A DNA stretch of 64,000 nt from Prosapia bicincta (taxonomy: Eukaryota; Arthropoda; Insecta; Hemiptera; Cercopidae). Within the stretch, counting starts at the first letter, position 1; every line of letters starts with the position of its first letter. Under the pieces are notes generated by a model, which was not told the origin of the DNA, did not search any database, and saw nothing but the letters and a program-made list of their open reading frames with translations. Location of the stretch: NCBI GenBank assembly GCA_036971475.1, contig JBAIZL010000001.1, positions 77,629,771 through 77,693,770 on the forward strand, given 5' to 3'. The translations under genes and the position numbers were made by a program. Positions 40,609 through 54,600 of the stretch are shown here, in pieces.

Positions 40609-41868
40609 CGATCTTGATAACTGAGTTAAACAACACATCACCACAATCAACGTGCTAAACGTTAGTGTCACCTATCGTGATAACTCAGTTAAACAACACA
40701 TCACCACAATCAACGTACTAAACGTTAGTGTCACCTATCGTGATAACCCAGTTAAACTACACATCACCACAATCAACGTACTAAACGTTAGTGTCACCTA
40801 TCGTGATAACCCAGTTAAACAACACATCACCACAATCAACGTACTAAACGTTAGTGTTACCTATCGTGATAACTTAGTTAAACAACACATCACCACAATC
40901 AACGTACTAAACGTTAGTGTCACCTATCGTGATAACCCAGTTAAACTACACATCGCCACAATCAACGTACTAAACGTTAGTGTCACCTCTAGTGATAACT
41001 CAGTTAAACTACACATCACCACAATCAACGTACTAAACGTTAGTGTCACCTATCGTGATAACCCAGTTAAACTACACATCACCACAATCAACGTACTAAA
41101 CGTTAGTGTCACCTCTCGTGATAACCCAGTTAAACAACACATCACCACAATCAACGTACTAAACGTTAGTGTCACCTATCGTGATAACCCAGTTAAACAA
41201 CACATCACCACAATCAACGTACTAAACGTTAGTGTTACCGATCTTGATAACTGAGTTAAACAACACATCACCACAATCAACGTGCTAAACGTTAGTGTCA
41301 CCTATCGTGATAACTCAGTTAAACAACACATCACCACAATCAACGTACTAAACGTTAGTGTCACCTATCGTGATAACCCAGTTAAACTACACATCACCAC
41401 AATCAACGTACTAAACGTTAGTGTCACCTATCGTGATAACCCAGTTAAACAACACATCACCACAATCAACGTACTAAACGTTAGTGTTACCTATCGTGAT
41501 AACTTAGTTAAACAACACATCACCACAATCAACGTACTAAACGTTAGTGTCACCTATCGTGATAACCCAGTTAAACTACACATCGCCACAATCAACGTAC
41601 TAAACGTTAGTGTCACCTCTAGTGATAACTCAGTTAAACTACACATCACCACAATCAACGTACTAAACGTTAGTGTCACCTATCGTGATAACCCAGTTAA
41701 ACTACACATCACCACAATCAACGTACTAAACGTTAGTGTCACCTCTCGTGATAACCCAGTTAAACAACACATCACCACAATCAACGTACTAAACGTTAGT
41801 GTCACCTATCGTGATAACCCAGTTAAACTACACATCACCACAATCAACGTACTAAACGTTAGTGTCAC
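40609..41868. repeat. 630-bp higher-order repeat within satellite A
   Basis: The unusual monomer with GATCTTGATAACTGAG at about 40609 recurs at about 41239, and ten monomers in the same order follow each. The offset is 630 bp, that is 10 x 63. The two blocks are almost identical, pointing to a recent duplication. Confidence 0.85.
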
Positions 41869-42739
41869 CTCTCGTGATAACTCAGTTAAACTACACATCA
41901 CCACAATCAACGTACTAAACGTTAGTCTCACCTATCGTGATAACCCAGTTAAACAACACATCACCACAATCAACGTATCAAACGTTAGTGTCACCTCTCG
42001 TGATAACTTAGTTAAACAACACATCACCACAATCAACGTACTAAACGTTAGTGTCACCTATCGTGATAACCCAGTTAAACTACACATCACCACAATCAAC
42101 GTACTAAACGTTAGTGTCACCTCTCGTGATAACCCAGTTAAACTACACATCACCACAATCAACGTACTAAACGTTAGTGTCACCTCTCGTGATAACCCAG
42201 TTAAACAACACATCGCCACAATCAACGTACTAAACGTTAGTGTCACCTATCGTGATAACCCAGTTAAATTACACATCACCACAATCAACGTACTAAACGT
42301 TAGTGTCACCTCTCGTGATAACTCAGTTAAACTACACATCACCACAATCAACGTACTAAACGTTAGTGTCACCTATCGTGATAACCCAGTTAAACAACAC
42401 ATCACCACAATCAACGTACTAAACGTTAGTGTCACCTCTCGTGATAACCCAGTTAAACTACACATCACCACAATCAACGTACTAAACGTTAGTGTTACCT
42501 CTCATGATAACTCAGTTATACAACTTATCACCACATTCGAAGCACTAAAGGTTAGTGATACCTCTCGTGATAACCCACCTAAATAACACATCTCCACGAT
42601 CAACGCACTAATCGTTAGTGTTATCTATCGTGATAACCTAATTAAATAACGCATGTTATACAACGCACTAAAGGTTAGTGTTACCTCTCGTGATAACCCA
42701 GTTAAACAACACATCATCAAATTCAACGCACTAATCTTT

Positions 42740-43704
42740 TTTTGATTAGATAGTGATTAGAGTATATCAGGGTATTTATCTGTTTGACTCCGATAGAGTG
42801 CCGGTCTTCTTCAAATCTGATTTCATGGTACCTACGAGAGTCAAAACACTCGCTATCTCCCACTTGCAGAATAGCATGGTATGTCCTCTTTAGTTCTATC
42901 TTAATCCCACTTTATTTTCGACTTACTCTTTCGTGAAAGGAGTTGACATCCTAGATCCACATACAATAGGACTCCTTTGGTATGCGATCATGCACACATA
43001 AACCATAATCCTTTCCTATAACAGAATAGAGTTACATGTTACGAATATCTTACATTAAACTTTCATTGTATTATCTAGTCAATTATTGTCTGTTCACTTT
43101 TCCATATAAACTGGTCATGTTGCTGTCAGATTGTCCACTTTTCTACAGAGCTTGAGTCGAAAATTACTACCCGACGGAGTAAACAATGCGTTCGAAGAGT
43201 GAAATACTAGGAATTGGATTCTACAGTACTTTATTTATTTTTCGCGCGCAATATCAATTTGGTCTAGTAATAGATTCAAGCCTATAACTTCTTCATTCAA
43301 GCTAATAATCTTGGCTTTTAAAGTCTGTTTGTATGTAAACATAATTAGATCGGAATGAGCGTTAATCTTGACATACTGAAATAATATCGTCTGTCCTTAG
43401 TTGTATTCATTATATTTATACTTACCTTTTTGCTGCTCCTGCTTTACCAACTGCACCTACATTAATCTAAGGCATGAGCTGATGGTGGAGATGCTAATTA
43501 GTCGTATCACAAACAATAACTTAAACCCATCAACTGATTCGCGGAGATAACAATAGAGATTTAACGCTTTTGACACAGAAAAAAGTGTTTAACAATGATA
43601 TCCAGATTGAGTACCAAAATTAGTAAATTCTTAAAAAGTATTTTATTAATATAATTTTAAAAATATTTCTACTAAAAACTGTACAGTGACTGTATACATC
43701 GATT
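42740..43704. other. Unique spacer between satellites A and B
   Basis: About 1 kb of non-repetitive sequence. No gene, RNA gene or mobile element end is recognised. Confidence 0.55.
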
Positions 43705-45160
43705 CTACTAGCAGTGTTTAGTTAAGCCCACTCGATCGGTTGTACTAGCAGAACCAGCTATTTTAATGTGTACTAGCAATGCTTAGCTACTTGGAGTAGT
43801 ACTAGCAGTCCGAAGCAGCTTGAGGGTTTACAAGCAGTGGCAGCTTTTTGAGGCTTTACCACCATTGGCTAGCTACTTGGGGTTTTATTATCAGTGTGTA
43901 GTTACATGAGGTTGCACTACCAGTGCCTAGCTATTTGAGGTTTTACAAGCAATGTCAGCTATTTGATGTTGTACTACCAGTGCCTAGCTACTTGAGGTTT
44001 TACAAGTAGTGCTAGATTTTTGAGGCTTTACTACCAATGCCTAGTTACATGATGTTTTATTACCAGTGCGTAGATACATGATGTTGCACTACCAGTACCT
44101 AGCTACTTGAGGTTTTAAGGCAGGGTCAGCTTTTTGAGGTTTTACTACCAATGCCTAGCAACTTAGGTTTTTATTATCAGTGTGTAGTTACACGAGGTTG
44201 CACTACCAGTGCCTAGCTACTTGAGGTTTTACAAGCAGTGTCAGCTATTTGATGTTGTACTACCAATGCTTAGCTACTTGAGGTTTTACAAGCAGTGCCT
44301 GTTATTAAGGGCTTTACTACCAATCCCTAGCTACTAGAGGCTTTAATATCAGTGAGTAGTTACATGAGGTTGCACTACCAGTGCCTAGCTACTTGAGGTT
44401 TTAAGGCGGTGTCAACTTTTTGAGGATGACCTATACTACGATTGCCTAGGTACTTGAGGTTTTAGTGTAAGTGCGTAGTTAATGAAGTTGTACTACCAGT
44501 CCCTAGCTACTTGAGGTTTTACAAGCATTGTTAGCTATTTGATGTTGTACTACCTGAGTATAGCTAATTGAGATTTTACGAGCAGTGTCAGCTATTTGAT
44601 GGTGTACTACCAAAGCGTAGCCACTTGAGGTTTTACAAGCAGTGTCAGCTATTTGAGGTTTTACATGCAGTGTCAGCTGTTTGATGTTTTACTACCAAAA
44701 CCTAGCTACTTGAGGATTTACAAGCAGTGACAGCTATTTGATTTTGTTCTATCAGTGTGTAGCTACTTTAGGTTTTACAAGCAGTGTCAGCTATTTGATG
44801 TTGTACTACCAGTGCCTTAATACTTGAGGTTGTAGTATAAGTGCGTAGTTATTTAAACGTTGTGCTACCAGTCCCTAGCTGTGAAAGGTTTTACAAGCAG
44901 TGCGAGCTATTTAAGTTTGCACTACCAGTGCCTAGCTACTTGAGATATTACACGTATTGCGAGCAATTTGATGCTGTACTACCTATGCCTATCTACTTGA
45001 GGTTTTACAAGCAGTGTAAGATAGTTGATGTTGTACTACCTATGCGTAGCTACTTTAGGTTTTACAAGCAGTGTCAGCTATTTGAGGTTGTACTACCAGT
45101 GCCTAGGTACTTGAGGTTGTAGCATACGTGCGTAGCTATTTAAAGTTGTTATAACAGTTA
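43705..45160. repeat. Diverged left edge of satellite B
   Basis: Tandem copies of a unit of about 28-30 bp with TAGCTACTTGAGGTTTTACA and GCAGTG. Many alternate with a variant reading CAGCTATTTGATGTTGTACT, so the apparent repeat is often a dimer of about 57 bp. Copies differ far more than in the main array to the right. Confidence 0.85.
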
Positions 45161-45640
45161 TAACAAAAAGAGAGGAGATTCGATATTAAAAATAAATCAA
45201 CAATATAGATAATAATTTGAAATTCACGATGGAAAAAATAATGGTACTTTAAATTTCCTAGATTTGAAACTAAAAAAGAAGAGGAAAAAAATTAGACATA
45301 AACTGATAATGCTACTAACAAAAAATCGACAAACATAATAGAACATAAATTAACGGCTTTTAGGCATTAATTTAAACAGATTATTAGATATACCGCTAAA
45401 GAAAAAAAGAATATAAAGAAGAACTGAATATATATTTCAAATTTGTTGAAAATAATGGATACAACAAAGAAGCAATAAGAAGTTATTTAGAAAAATTAGG
45501 GCAAGAAGAAATCAAATAAAAAGTCCTACGAAGGAAATAGAGAGAAAGAAAGGAACTAAATTTACATATACAGGAAAAGAGGTTTATACATTGAAAATTT
45601 TTCAAAGAAATATAATATAGAAGTTGAAATGAAAGGTGGT
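45161..45640 (+). pseudogene. PLE ORF fragment inserted in satellite B
   Basis: Across frames the + strand reads HDGKNNGTLNFLDLKLKKKR, RLLDIPLKKKEYKEELNIYF, ENNGYNKEAIRSYLEKLGQE and KGTKFTYTGKEVYTLK. The order FLDL...LLxIPLxxxxYxxEL...NGYN is the RT C-terminal region of PLEs. Several frameshifts and stops are present; neither the RT active site nor the endonuclease is seen. Satellite monomers lie on both sides. Confidence 0.7.
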
Positions 45641-48600
45641 TTAACCTTTTGGGGTATTAGAAATAATGTTGCCTAGTTACTTGAATTTGTACACGCAGCG
45701 CCTTGCTACTTGAGGTTATACAAACGGCGCCTTGCTACTTGAGGTTTTACACGCAGCGCCTTGCTACTTGAGGTTTTACACGCAGCGCCTTGCTACTTGA
45801 AGTTTTACAAACAGCGCCTTGCTACTTGAGGTTTTACAAACAGCGCCTTCCTACTTGAGGTTTTACAAACAGCGTATTGCTACTTGAGGTTTTACACGCA
45901 GCGCCTTGCTACTTGAGGTTTTACACGCAGCGCCTTGCTACTTGAGGTTTTACACGCAGCGCCTTGCTACTTAAGGTTTTACAAACAGCGCCTTGCTACT
46001 TGAGGTTTTACAAACAGCGCCTTGCTACTTGAGGTTTTACAAACAGCGCATTGCTACTTGAGGTTTTACAAACAGCGCCTTGCTATTTAAGGTTTTCCAC
46101 GCAGCGCCTTGCTACTTGAGGTTTTACACGCAGCGCCTATCTACTTGAGGTTTTACAACCCGTGGCTAACTACTTGAGATTTTACACGCATCGCCTAGCT
46201 ACTTGAGGTTTTACACGCAGCGCCTAACTACTTGAGGTTTTACAAACAGCGCCTTGCTACTTAAGGTTTTACACGCAGCGCCTTGCTGCTTGAGGTTTTC
46301 CACGCAGCGCCTTGCTACTTAAGGTTTTACAAACAGCGCCTTGCTACTTGATGTTTTACACGCAGCTCCTAACAACTTGAGGTTTTACAAACAACTTCTT
46401 GCTACTTGAGGTTTTACACGCAGCGTCTAACTACTTGAGGTTTTACAACCAGTGGTTAGCTACTTGAGATTTTACACACAGCGCCTAACTACTTGAGGTT
46501 TTACAACCAGTGGTTAGCTACTTGAGATTTTACACGCATCGCCTAGCTACTTGAGGTTTTACACGCAGCGTCTAACTACTTGAGGTTTTACAACCAGTGG
46601 TTAGCTACTTGAGATTTTACACGCATCGCCTAGCTACTTGAGGTTTTACACGCAGCGCCTAACTACTTGAGGTTTTACAACCAGTGGTTAGCTACTTGAG
46701 ATTTTACACGCATCGCCTAGCTACTTGAGGTTTTACACGCAGCGCTTAACTACTTGAGGTTTTACAAACAACGTCTTGCTACTTGAGGTTTTACACGCAG
46801 CGTCTAACTACTTGAGGTTTTACAACCAGTGGTTAGCTACTTGAGATTTTACACGCAGCGCCTAACTACTTGAGGTTTTACAACCAGTGGTTAGCTACTT
46901 GAGATTTTACACGCATCGCCTAGCTACTTGAGGTTTTACACGCAGCGTCTAACTACTTGAGGTTTTATAACCAGTGGTTAGCTACTTGAGGTTGTACACG
47001 CATCGCCTAGCTACTTGAAGTTTTGCAAGCAGTCGTTTAACGTTTTGGGTTATTAGAAATATCGTTGTCTAGTTACTTGAATTTGTACCAACAGCGCGTT
47101 GCTATTTGAGGTTTTACACACAGCGCATTGCTAGTTGAGGTTTTACAAACAGCGCATTGCTACTTGAGGTTTTACAAACAGCGCCTTGCTATTTAAGGTT
47201 TTCCACGCAGCGCCTTGCTACTTGAGGTTTTACACGCAGCGCCTATCTACTTGAGGTTTTACAAACAGCGCCTTGATACTTGAGGTTTTACAAACAGCGC
47301 CTTGCTACTTGAGGTTTTACAAACAGCGCATTGCTACTTGAGGTTTTACAAACGGCGCCTTGCTACTGGAGGTTTTACACGCAGCGCCTTGCTACTTGAG
47401 GTTTTACACGCAGCGCCTTGCTACTTGAGGTTTTACACGCAGCGCCTTGCTACTTGAGGTTTTACAAACAGCGCTTTGCTACTTTAGGTTTTACAAACAG
47501 CGCCTTGCTACTTGAGGTTTTACAAACAGCGCCTTGCTACTTGAGGTTTTACAAACAGCGCCTTGCTATTTAAGGTTTTCCACGCAGCGCCTTGCTACTT
47601 GAGGTTTTACACGCAGCGCCTATCTACTTGAGGTTTTACAACCCGTGGCTACCTACTTGAGATTTTACACGCATCGCTTAGCTACTTGAGGTTTTACACG
47701 CAGCGCATTACTAGTTGAGGTTTTACACGCAGTGGCTTGCTACTTGAGGTTTTACAAACAGCGCATTGCTACTTGAGGTTTTACAAACAGCGCCTCGCTA
47801 TTTAAGGTTTTCCACGCAGCGCCTTGCTACTTGAGGTTTTACACGCAGCGCCTATCTACTTGAGGTTTTACAACCCTTGGCTACCTACTTGAGATATTAC
47901 ACGCACCGCCTTGCTGCTTGAGGTTTTACACGCAGCGCCTTGCTACTTAAGGTTTTACAAACGGCGCCTTGCTACTTGAGGTTTTACACGCAGCGCCTTG
48001 CTACTTGAGGTTTTACACGCAGTGCCTTGCTACTTGAGGTTTTACACGCAGCGCCTTGCTACTTGAGGTTTTACAAACAGCGCCTTGCTACTTGAGGTTT
48101 TACAAACAGCGCCTTGCTACTTGAGGTTTTACAAACAGCGCATTGCTACTTGAGGTTTTACAAACGGCGCCTTGCTACTTGAGGTTTTACACGCAGCGCC
48201 TTGCTATTTGAGGTTTTACACGCAGCGCCTTGCTATTTAAGGTTTTACACGCAGCGCCTTGCTACTTGAGGTTTTACACGCAGCGCCTTGCTACTTGAGG
48301 TTTTACAAGCAGCGCTTTGCTACTTGAGGTTTTACAAACAGCGCCTTGCTACTTGAGGTTTTACAAACAGCGCCTTGCTACTTGAGGTTTTACAAACAGC
48401 GCATTGCTACTTGAGGTTTTACACGCAGCGCCTAACTACTTGAGGATTTACACGCAGCGTCTAACTACTTGAGGTTTTACACGCAGCGCCTAACTACTTG
48501 TGGTTTTACAACCAGTGGTTAGCTACTTGAGATTTTACACGCATCGCCTAGCTACTTGAGGTTTTACACGCAGCGCCTAACTACTTGAGGTTTTACAACC

Positions 48601-51600
48601 AGTGGTTAGCTACATGACATTTTACACTCATCGCTTAGCTACTTGAGGTTTTACACGCAGCGCCTAACTACTTGAGGTTTTACAACCAGTGGTTAGCTAC
48701 TTGAGATTTTACACGCATCGCCTAGCTACTTGAGGTTTTACACGCAGCGTCTAACTACTTGAGGTTTTATAACCAGTGGTTAGCTACTTGAGATTTTACA
48801 CGCATCGCCTAGCTACTTGAAGTTTTACACGCAGCGCTTAACTACTTGAAGTTTGACAAACAGCGCCTTGCTACTTGAGGATGTACACGCATCGCCTAGC
48901 TACTTGAAGTTTTACAAGCAGTCGTTTAACATTTTGGGTTATTAGAAATATCGTTGTCTAGTTACTTGAATTTGTACCAACAGCGCGTTGCTATTTGAGG
49001 TTTTACACACAGCGCATTGCTAGTTGAGGTTTTACAAACAGCGCATTGCTACTTGAGGTTTTACAAACAGCGCCTTGCTATTTAAGGTTTTCCACGCAGC
49101 GCCTTGCTACTTGAGGTTTTACACGCAGCGCCTATCTACTTGAGGTTTTACAAACAGCGCCTTGCTACTTGAGGTTTTACAAACAGCGCCTTGCTACTTG
49201 AGGTTTTACACGCAGCGCCTTGCTACTTGAGGTATTACACGCAGCGCCTTGCTACTTGAGGTTTTACACGCAGCGCCTTGCTACTTGAGGTTTTACAAGC
49301 AGCGCTTTGCTACTTGAGGTTTTACAAACAGCGCCTTGCTACTTGAGGTTTTACAAACAGCGCCTTGCTACTTGAGGTTTTACAAACAGCGCATTGCTAC
49401 TTGAGGTTTTACAAACAGCGCCTTGCTATTTAAGGTTTTCCACGCAGCGCCTTGCTACTTGAGGTTTTACACGCAGCGCCTATCTACTTGAGGTTTTACA
49501 ACCCGTGGCTACCTACTTGAGATTTTACACGCATCGCTTAGCTACTTGAGGTTTTACACGCATCGCCTAGCTACTTGAGGTTTTACACGCAGCGCATTAC
49601 TAGTTGAGGTTTTACACGCAGTGGCTTGCTACTTGAGGTTTTACAAACAGCGCATTGCTACTTGAGGTTTTACAAACAGCGCCTTGCTATTTAAGGTTTT
49701 CCACGCAGCGCCTTGCTACTTGAGGTTTTACACGCAGCGCCTATCTACTTGAGGTTTTACAACCCTTGGCTACCTACTTGAGATTTTACACGCACCGCCT
49801 TGCTGCTTGAGGTTTTACACGCAGCGCCTTGCTACTTAAGGTTTTACAAACGGCGCCTTGCTACTTGAGGTTTTACACGCAGCGCCTTGCTACTTGAGGT
49901 TTTACACGCAGTGCCTTGCTACTTGAGGTTTTACACGCAGCGCCTTGCTACTTGAGGTTTTACAAACAGCGCCTTGCTACTTGAGGTTTTACAAACAGCG
50001 CCTTGCTACTTGAGGTTTTACAAACAGCGCATTGCTACTTGAGGTTTTACAAACGGCGCCTTGCTACTTGAGGTTTTACACGCAGCGCCTTGCTACTTGA
50101 GGTTTTACACGCAGCGCCTTGCTACTTGAGGTTTTACACGCAGCGCCTTGCTACTTGAGGTTTTACAAGCAGCGCTTTGCTACTTGAGGTTTTACAAACA
50201 GCGCCTTGCTACTTGAGGTTTTACAAACAGCGCCTTGCTACTTGAGGTTTTACAAACAGCGCATTGCTACTTGAGGTTTTACAAACAGCGCCTTGCTATT
50301 TAAGGTCTTCCACGCAGCGTATTGCTACTTGAGGTTTTACACGCAGCGCCTTGCTACTTGAGGTTTTACACGCAGCGCCTATCTACTTGAGGTTTTACAA
50401 CCCTTGGCTACCTACTTGAGATTTTACACGCACCGCCTTGCTGCTTGAGGTTTTACACGCAGCGCTTAACTACTTGAGGTTTTACAAACAACGCCTTGCT
50501 ACTTAAGGTTTTACACGCAGCGCCTTGCTTCTTGAGGTTTTCCACGCACCGCCTTGCTACTTAAGGTTTTACAAACAGCGCCTTGCTACTTAATGTTTTA
50601 CACGCAGCTCCTAACTACTTGAGGTTTTACAAACAACTTCTTGCTACTTGAGGTTTTACACGCAGCGTCTAACTACTTGAGGTTTTACAACCAGTGGTTA
50701 GCTACTTGAGATTTTACACACAGCGCCTAACTACTTGAGGTTTTACAACCAGTGGTTAGCTACTTGAGATTTTACACGCATCGCCCAGCTACTTGAGGTT
50801 TTACACGCAGCGTCTAACTACTTGAGGTTTTACAACCAGTGGTTAGCTACTTGAGATTTTACACGCATCGCCTAGCTACTTGAGGTTTTACACGCAGCGC
50901 TTAACTACTTGAAGTTTGACAAACAGCGCCTTGCTACTTGAGGTTTTACACGCATCGTCTAGCTACTTGAGGTTTTACACGCAGCGCCTAACTACTTGAA
51001 GTTTTACACGCAGCGTCTAACTACTTGAGGTTTTACACGCAGCGCCTTGCTACTTGAGGTTTTACACGCAGCGCCTAACTACTTGAGGTTTTACAACCAG
51101 TGGTTAGCTACTTGAGATTTTACACGCACCGCCTTGCTGCTTGAGGTTTTACACGCAGCGCCTTGCTACTTAAGGTTTTACAAACGGCGCCTTGCTACTT
51201 GAGGTTTTACACGCAGCGCCTTGCTACTTGAGGTTTTACACGCAGCGCCTAACTACTTGAGGTTTTACAACCAGTGGTTAGCTACTTGAGATTTTACACG
51301 CACCGCCTTGCTGCTTGAGGTTTTACACGCAGCGCCTTGCTACTTAAGGTTTTACAAACGGCGCCTTGCTACTTGAGGTTTTACACGCAGCGCCTTGCTA
51401 CTTGAGGTTTTACACGCAGTGCCTTGCTACTTGAGGTTTTACACGCAGCGCCTTGCTACTTGAGGTTTTACAAACAGCGCCTTGCTACTTGAGGTTTTAC
51501 AAACAGCGCCTTGCTACTTGAGGTTTTACAAACAGCGCATTGCTACTTGAGGTTTTACACGCAGCGCCTTGCTACTTGAGGTTTTACAAGCAGCGCTTTG

Positions 51601-54600
51601 CTACTTGAGGTTTTACAAACAGCGCCTTGCTACTTGAGGTTTTACAAACAGCGCCTTGCTACTTGAGGTTTTACAAACAGCGCCTTGCTATTTAAGGTTT
51701 TCCACGCAGCGCCTTGCTACTTGAGGTTTTACACGCAGTGCCTTGCTACTTGAGGTTTTACGTGCAGCGCCTTGCTACTTGAGGTTTTACAAACAGCGCC
51801 TTGCTACTTGAGGTTTTACAAACAGCGCCTTGTTACTTGAGGTTTTACAAACAGCGCAATGCTACTTGAGGTTTTACACGCAGCGCCTTGCTACTTGAGG
51901 TTTTACAAGCAGCGCTTTGCTACTTGAGGTTTTACAAACAGCGCCTTGCTACTTGAGGTTTTACAAACAGCGCCTTGCTACTTGAGGTTTTACAAACAGC
52001 GCCTTGCTATTTAAGGTTTTCCACGCAGCGCCTTGCTACTTGAGGTTTTCCACACAGCGCCTTGCTACTTGAGGTTTTACAGGCAGCGCCTATCTACTTG
52101 AGGTTTTACAACCCTTGGCTACCTACTTGAGATTTTACACGCACCGCCTTGCTGCTTGAGGTTTTACACGTAGCGCCTTGCTACTTGAGGTTTTACACGC
52201 AGTGCCTTGCTACTTGAAGTTTTACAAACAGCGCCTTGCTACTTGAGGTTTTACAAACAGCGCCTTCCTACTTGAGGTTTTACAAACAGCGCCTTGCTAC
52301 TTGAGGTTTTACAAACAGCGTATTGCTACTTGAGGTTTTACACGCAGCGCCTTGCTACTTGAGGTTTTACACGCAGCGCCTTGCTACTTGAGGTTTTACA
52401 CGCAGCGCCTTGCTACTTAAGACTTTACAAACAGCGCCTTGCTACTTGAGATTTTACAAACAGCGCCTTGCTACTTGAGGTTTTACAAACAGCGCCTTGC
52501 TATTTAAGGTTTTCCACGCAGCGCCTTGCTACTTGAGGTTTTACACGCAGCGCCTATCTACTTGAGGTTTTACAACCCGTGGCTAACTACTTGAGATTTT
52601 ACACGCATCGCCTAGCTACTTGAGGTTTTACACGCAGCGCCTAACTACTTGAGGTTTTACAAATAACGCCTTGCTACTTAATGTTTTACACGCAGCTCCT
52701 AACTACTTGAGGTTTTACAAACAACTTCTTGCTACTTGAGGTTTTACACGCAGCGTCTAACTACTTGAGGTTTTACAACCAGTGGTTAGCTACTTGAGAT
52801 TTTACACACAGCGCCTAACTACTTGAGGTTTTACAACCAGTGGTTAGCTACTTGAGATTTTACACGCATCGCCTAGCTACTTGAGGTTTTACAACCAGTG
52901 GTTAGCTACTTGAGATTTTACACGCATCGCCTAGCTACTTGAGGTTTTACACGCAGCGCTTAACTACTTGAAGTTTGACAAACAGCGCCTTGCTACTTGA
53001 GGTTTTACACGCATCGCCTAGCTACTTGAGGTTTTACACGCAGCGTCTAACTACTTGAGGTTTTACACGCAGCCCCTAACTACTTGTGGTTTTACAACCA
53101 GTGGTTAGCTACTTGAGATTTTACACGCATCGCCTAGCTACTTGAGGTTTTACACGCAGCGCCTAACTACTTGAGGTTTTACAACCAGTGGTTAGCTACT
53201 TGAGATTTTACACGCATCGCTTAGCTACTTGAGATTTTACACGCAGCGCCTAACTACTTGAGGTTTTACAACCAGTGGTTAGCTACTTGAGATTTTACAC
53301 CCATCGCCTAGCTACTTGAGGTTTTACACGCAGCGTCTAACTACTTGAGGTTTTATAACCAGTGGTTAGCTACTTGAGATTTTACACGCATCGCCTAGCT
53401 ACTTGAGGTTTTACACGCAGCGCTTAACTACTTGAAGTTTGACAAACAGCGCCTTGCTACTTGAGGTTGTACACGCATCGCCTAGCTACTTGAAGTTTTA
53501 CAAGCAGTCGTTTGACATTTTGGGTTATTAGAAATATCGTTGTCTAGTTACTCTAATTTGTACCAACAGCGCGTTGCTATTTGAGGTTTTACACACAGCG
53601 TATTGCTAGTTGAGGTTTTACACGCAGTGGCTAGCTACTTGAAGTTGTACACGCACCGCCTAGCTACTTGAGGTTTTACACGCAGCGCCTTGCTACTTGA
53701 GATTTTACAAACAGCGCATTGCTACTTGAGGTTTTACAAACAGCGCCTTGCTATTTAAGGTTTTCCACGCAGCGCCTTGCTACTTGAGGTTTTACACGCA
53801 GCGCCTATCTACTTGAGGTTTTACAAACAGCGCCTTGCTACTTGAGGTTTTACAAACAGTGCCTTGCTACTTGAGGTTTTACAAACAGCGCATTGCTACT
53901 TGAGGTTTTACAAACGGCGCCTTGCTACTTGAGGTTTTACACGCAGCGCCTTGCTACTTGAGGTTTTACACGCAGCGCCTTGCTACTTGAGGTTTTACAC
54001 GCAGCGCCTTGCTACTTGAGGTTTTACAAGCAGCGCTTTGCTACTTGAGGTTTTACAAACAGCGCCTTGCTACTTGAGGTTTTACAAACAGCGCCTTACT
54101 ACTTGAGGTTTTACAAACAGCGCATTGCTACTTGAGGTTTTACAAACAGCGCCTTGCTATTTAAGGTTTTCCACGCAGCGCCTTGCTACTTGAGGTTTTA
54201 CACGCAGCGCCTATCTACTTGAGGTTTTACAACCCGTGGCTAACTACTTGAGATTTTACACGCATCGCCTAGCTACTTGAGGTTTTACAACCCGTGGCTA
54301 ACTACTTGAGATTTTACACGCAGCGCCTATCTACTTGAGGTTTTACAACCCGTGGCTAACTACTTGAGATTTTACACGCAGCGCCTATCTACTTGAGGTT
54401 TTACAACCCGTGGCTAACTACTTGAGGTTTTACACGCAGCGCATTACTAGTTGAGGTTTTACACGCAGTGGCTTGCTACTTGAGGTTTTACAAACAGCGC
54501 ATTGCTACTTGAGGTTTTACAAACAGCGCATTGCTACTTGAGGTTTTACAAACAGCGCATTGCTACTTGAGGTTTTACACGCAGCGCATTACTAGTTGAG

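Larger units (their letters stand above)
36460..42739. repeat. Satellite array A, monomer about 63 bp
   Basis: Tandem copies with landmark GTGATAACCCAGTTAAAC, a following ACATCACCACA(A/T)TCAACG and AACGTTAGTGTTACCT. The left part is diverged (about 59-66 bp). The middle (38.3-40.4 kb) alternates with a variant containing ACACATGTTATACAACGC. The right part (40.6-42.5 kb) is very uniform at exactly 63 bp, with a 630-bp higher-order repeat. One Harbinger element interrupts it (37087-38061). Because 63 is divisible by three, one frame stays open for 200 and 434 codons; this is not taken as coding. Confidence 0.95.

Noticed and set aside
40652..42586. Two long open frames (200 and 434 codons) with a 21-residue repeat
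   Set aside because: They follow from a 63-bp satellite monomer whose length is divisible by three. Neighbouring monomers of other lengths break the frame, and there is no gene context.
44841..45122. 93-codon repetitive open frame
   Set aside because: Chance frame through the diverged edge of satellite B.
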